From Actinomycetes bacterium (lineage in GTDB: Bacteria; Actinomycetota; Acidimicrobiia; Acidimicrobiales; Palsa-688), in contig JAKAXG010000269.1 in NCBI GenBank assembly GCA_021827225.1, positions 1-6,343 of the forward strand: 6,343 nucleotides of DNA. Reading direction: 5' to 3'. Shown in pieces: positions 4,012 to 6,343 of this stretch. Under the pieces are notes generated by a model. It was not told the origin of the DNA and made no database searches. It saw only the letters and a list, made by a program, of their open reading frames with translations. Each line of letters begins with the position of its first letter. Position 1 is the stretch's first letter. A program made the position numbers and the translations under genes.

Positions 4012-6343
4012 CTACAGCAGGGGGGCCAGGAACCGGCCGGTGTGGCTGTCGGCCGTCTTGGCGACCGTCTCGGGGGTGCCCTCCACCACGACCAGCCCCC
4101 CGCCGCTGCCGCCCTCGGGGCCGAGGTCGATGATCCAGTCGGCGGTCTTGATCACGTCCAGGTTGTGCTCGATGACAAGGACGGTGTTGCCCTGGTCCAC
4201 CAGCCGGGAGAGGACCGCCAGCAGCTTGCGGATGTCTTCGAAGTGCAGGCCGGTGGTGGGCTCGTCCAGCACGTAGATGGTGTGGCCGGTGGACCGCTTG
4301 GACAGCTCGCCGGCCAGCTTGATGCGCTGCGCCTCGCCGCCGGACAGGGTGGTGGCCGGCTGGCCCAGCCGGACGTAGCCGAGGCCGACGTCGACGAGGG
4401 TCTGCATGTGCCGGGCGATGGGCGGCTGGTTGGCGAAGAACTCGAGAGCCTCCTCGCAGGGCATCTCGAGCACCTCGGAGATGTTCTTGCCCTTGAAGGT
4501 GATGTCGAGGGTGTCGCGGTTGTAGCGGGCCCCCTTGCACACCTCGCAGGGGACGTAGACGTCGGGCAGGAAGTGCATCTCGATCTTGATGGTCCCGTCG
4601 CCGGCGCACGCCTCGCACCGGCCGCCCTTGACGTTGAACGAGAACCGGCCGGGCAGGTAGCCGCGGACCTTGGCCTCGGTGGTGGTGGAGAACAGGCGGC
4701 GGATGTGGTCGAACACCCCGGTGTAGGTCGCCGGGTTGGACCGGGGGGTCCGCCCGATGGGCGACTGGTCGATGCTGATGACCTTGTCGAGCAGGTCGAT
4801 GCCCTCCACCCGGGTGTGGCGCCCGGGCACCTCCTTGGACCGGTAGATCTTCTGCATGAGGGCCCGCAGGAGGATGTCGTTGACCAGGGTGGACTTGCCC
4901 GACCCGGAGACGCCGGTGACCGCCACCATGCAGCCCAGCGGGAACTCCACGTCGATGTCCTTGAGGTTGTGCTCCCGGGCCCCCTTCACCTTGAGGAAGC
5001 CCTTCGGCTCGCGCCGCAGCGTCGGCACCGGGATGGACCGCTTCTTGGTGAGATACAGCCCGGTCAGGGACTCCTTGGACTTGAGCAGCTGCGAGACCGG
5101 ACCCGACACCACCACCGACCCGCCGTGCTCGCCGGCGCCGGGGCCGATGTCGACGACGTGGTCGGCCACCCGGATGGTGTCCTCGTCGTGCTCCACCACG
5201 ATCACCGTGTTGCCCAGGTCGCGGAGGCGGATGAGGGTCTCGATCAGCTTGTGGTTGTCCCTCTGGTGCAGCCCGATGGACGGCTCATCGAGGACGTAGA
5301 GGACGCCGACCAGGCCGCTGCCGATCTGCGAGGCCAGCCGGATGCGCTGGGCCTCGCCACCGGCGAGGGTGGCGGCGGACCGGTTCAGCGACAGGTAGTC
5401 CAGGCCGACGTCGAGCAGGAACTGCATGCGGGCCCGGATCTCCTTCAGCACCCGGTCGGCGATCAGATGGTCCCGCTCGGACAGCTCCAGCTGGCCCATC
5501 ACCCCGGTGGCGTCGGCCAGGGACAGGTCGCACAGCTCGAACAGGTTCCGGCCGGCCACCGTGACGGCCAGGCTCTCCGGCTTGAGGCGGGCCCCGCCGC
5601 AGGCCGGGCAGGGCACCTCCCGCATGTAACCCTCGATGGTCTCGCGGGCGTAGTCGGAGTCCGCCTCCGAGTGGCGCCGGGCCAGCCAGGGGACCACGCC
5701 CTCGTAGTGGGTGTCGTAGGACCGCACCCGGCCGTAGCGGTTGCGGTACTGCACGTGGACCTTCTTGTTGCCCGAGCCGAACAGGATGGTCTTCTGTTCG
5801 GACTTCTTCAGCTTCCTCCACGGCGTCGAGGTGGAGAACCCGCCGGCCTCCGCCACCGCTTCGAGGACCCGGGCGAAGTACTCGGTGCGGCCGCCCGCCC
5901 ACGGGGCGATGGCCCCGTCGGCGATCGACAGGTCCGGGTCCCGGACGACCAGTTCGGGATCCACCTCGAACCTGGTGCCCAGGCCGTCGCAGTTGGGGCA
6001 GGCCCCGTAGGGGGAGTTGAAGCTGAAGTTGCGGGGGGCCAGCTCGTCGAAGGAGAGCCCGCAGGTGGGGCAGGCCAGGTGCTGGCTGAAGGTGAGCACC
6101 TCCTCCTGGATGACCTCGTCGCCCTCCCGGACCGGTGTGTCGCGGGGTACCAGCTGGACCTCGGCCACCCCGTCGGCCAGCTTCAGGGCCGTCTCCAGGG
6201 AATCGGTGAGCCGGCGCTCTATGCCGTCGCGGCGCACCAGCCGGTCGACCACCACCTCGATGGTGTGGATCTCGTAGCGGGCCAGCTTGGGCGGGTCGGA
6301 CAGCTCGTGGACCTCACCGTCGATGCGGGCCCGGGCGTAGCCC
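4012..6343 (-). CDS. uvrA: UvrA, excinuclease ABC subunit A (N-terminus cut by right window edge)
   Basis: UvrA is the dimeric ABC-type ATPase that finds helix-distorting DNA damage and loads UvrB. About 776 C-terminal residues are visible; by comparison with E. coli UvrA (940 aa) roughly 180 N-terminal residues, including the first Walker A, are missing. In visible-fragment numbering: a CxxC...CxxC zinc motif at 91, 94, 115 and 118, a CPAC pair at 245/248, first ABC signature LAGGE at 326-330, Walker B Asp352-Glu353, second Walker [10 protein letters not shown] at 477-485, zinc motif Cys576, 579, 599 and 602, second signature LSGGE at 666-670, and Walker B Asp693-Glu694. The frame runs without a stop to the window end, and upstream residues [14 protein letters not shown] fit the family, so the GTG at 6255 is not the start. 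The first signature has Ala where Ser is usual. The gene is convergent with nadA and on the same strand as uvrC, but separated from it by nadA. Confidence 0.98.
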   Translation of the reverse strand, partial: GYARARIDGEVHELSDPPKLARYEIHTIEVVVDRLVRRDGIERRLTDSLETALKLADGVAEVQLVPRDTPVREGDEVIQEEVLTFSQHLACPTCGLSFDELAPRNFSFNSPYGACPNCDGLGTRFEVDPELVVRDPDLSIADGAIAPWAGGRTEYFARVLEAVAEAGGFSTSTPWRKLKKSEQKTILFGSGNKKVHVQYRNRYGRVRSYDTHYEGVVPWLARRHSEADSDYARETIEGYMREVPCPACGGARLKPESLAVTVAGRNLFELCDLSLADATGVMGQLELSERDHLIADRVLKEIRARMQFLLDVGLDYLSLNRSAATLAGGEAQRIRLASQIGSGLVGVLYVLDEPSIGLHQRDNHKLIETLIRLRDLGNTVIVVEHDEDTIRVADHVVDIGPGAGEHGGSVVVSGPVSQLLKSKESLTGLYLTKKRSIPVPTLRREPKGFLKVKGAREHNLKDIDVEFPLGCMVAVTGVSGSGKSTLVNDILLRALMQKIYRSKEVPGRHTRVEGIDLLDKVISIDQSPIGRTPRSNPATYTGVFDHIRRLFSTTTEAKVRGYLPGRFSFNVKGGRCEACAGDGTIKIEMHFLPDVYVPCEVCKGARYNRDTLDITFKGKNISEVLEMPCEEALEFFANQPPIARHMQTLVDVGLGYVRLGQPATTLSGGEAQRIKLAGELSKRSTGHTIYVLDEPTTGLHFEDIRKLLAVLSRLVDQGNTVLVIEHNLDVIKTADWIIDLGPEGGSGGGLVVVEGTPETVAKTADSHTGRFLAPLL

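Noticed and set aside
3611..4618. 335-codon minus-strand frame overlapping the uvrA end
   Set aside because: It is another reading frame of uvrA that runs on through the intergenic repeats; its Arg/Pro/Gly-rich text has no motifs.
5957..5972. GGATCCACCTCGA inside uvrA, similar to the arm of the 46-bp element
   Set aside because: It is short, lies in conserved coding sequence (EVDPEL) and lacks the second arm, so it is a chance match. The 9-bp ATCCACCTC in the nadA leader (2425-2433) was set aside for the same reason.

Overview
The window comes from a GC-rich bacterial chromosome (about 70% G+C by eye, with codon third positions almost all G or C). This bias is why long open frames lie antisense to the real genes. 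The style of the UvrA and UvrC proteins fits Actinomycetota, possibly a deep lineage such as Acidimicrobiia. That placement is an inference from protein texture, not from a marker gene. No tRNA, rRNA, CRISPR array, insertion sequence or phage gene was seen.

Layout from left to right: the 5' part of an alpha/beta-hydrolase gene (minus strand, cut by the left edge); uvrC (minus, complete), whose stop lies 11 nt before the hydrolase start; a 184-bp divergent intergenic region; nadA (plus, complete, TTG start); a 397-bp convergent intergenic region full of inverted and direct repeats; and uvrA (minus, about 776 C-terminal residues, cut by the right edge). UvrA and UvrC are the damage-recognition and dual-incision parts of nucleotide excision repair. 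NadA (quinolinate synthase) is a de novo NAD enzyme that sits alone between them on the opposite strand. The usual partners nadB and nadC are not in the window.

The coding regions are conserved housekeeping genes. The least explained DNA is between nadA and uvrA: six hairpin-capable segments in about 340 bp, including two 46-bp copies of one palindromic element. Their 13-nt arms are identical, and their two differences fall only in the loop. The nadA leader is a second candidate: a possible -10 box, an interrupted 11-bp helix, and a small stem over the Shine-Dalgarno sequence. No wholly new multi-gene system is visible.
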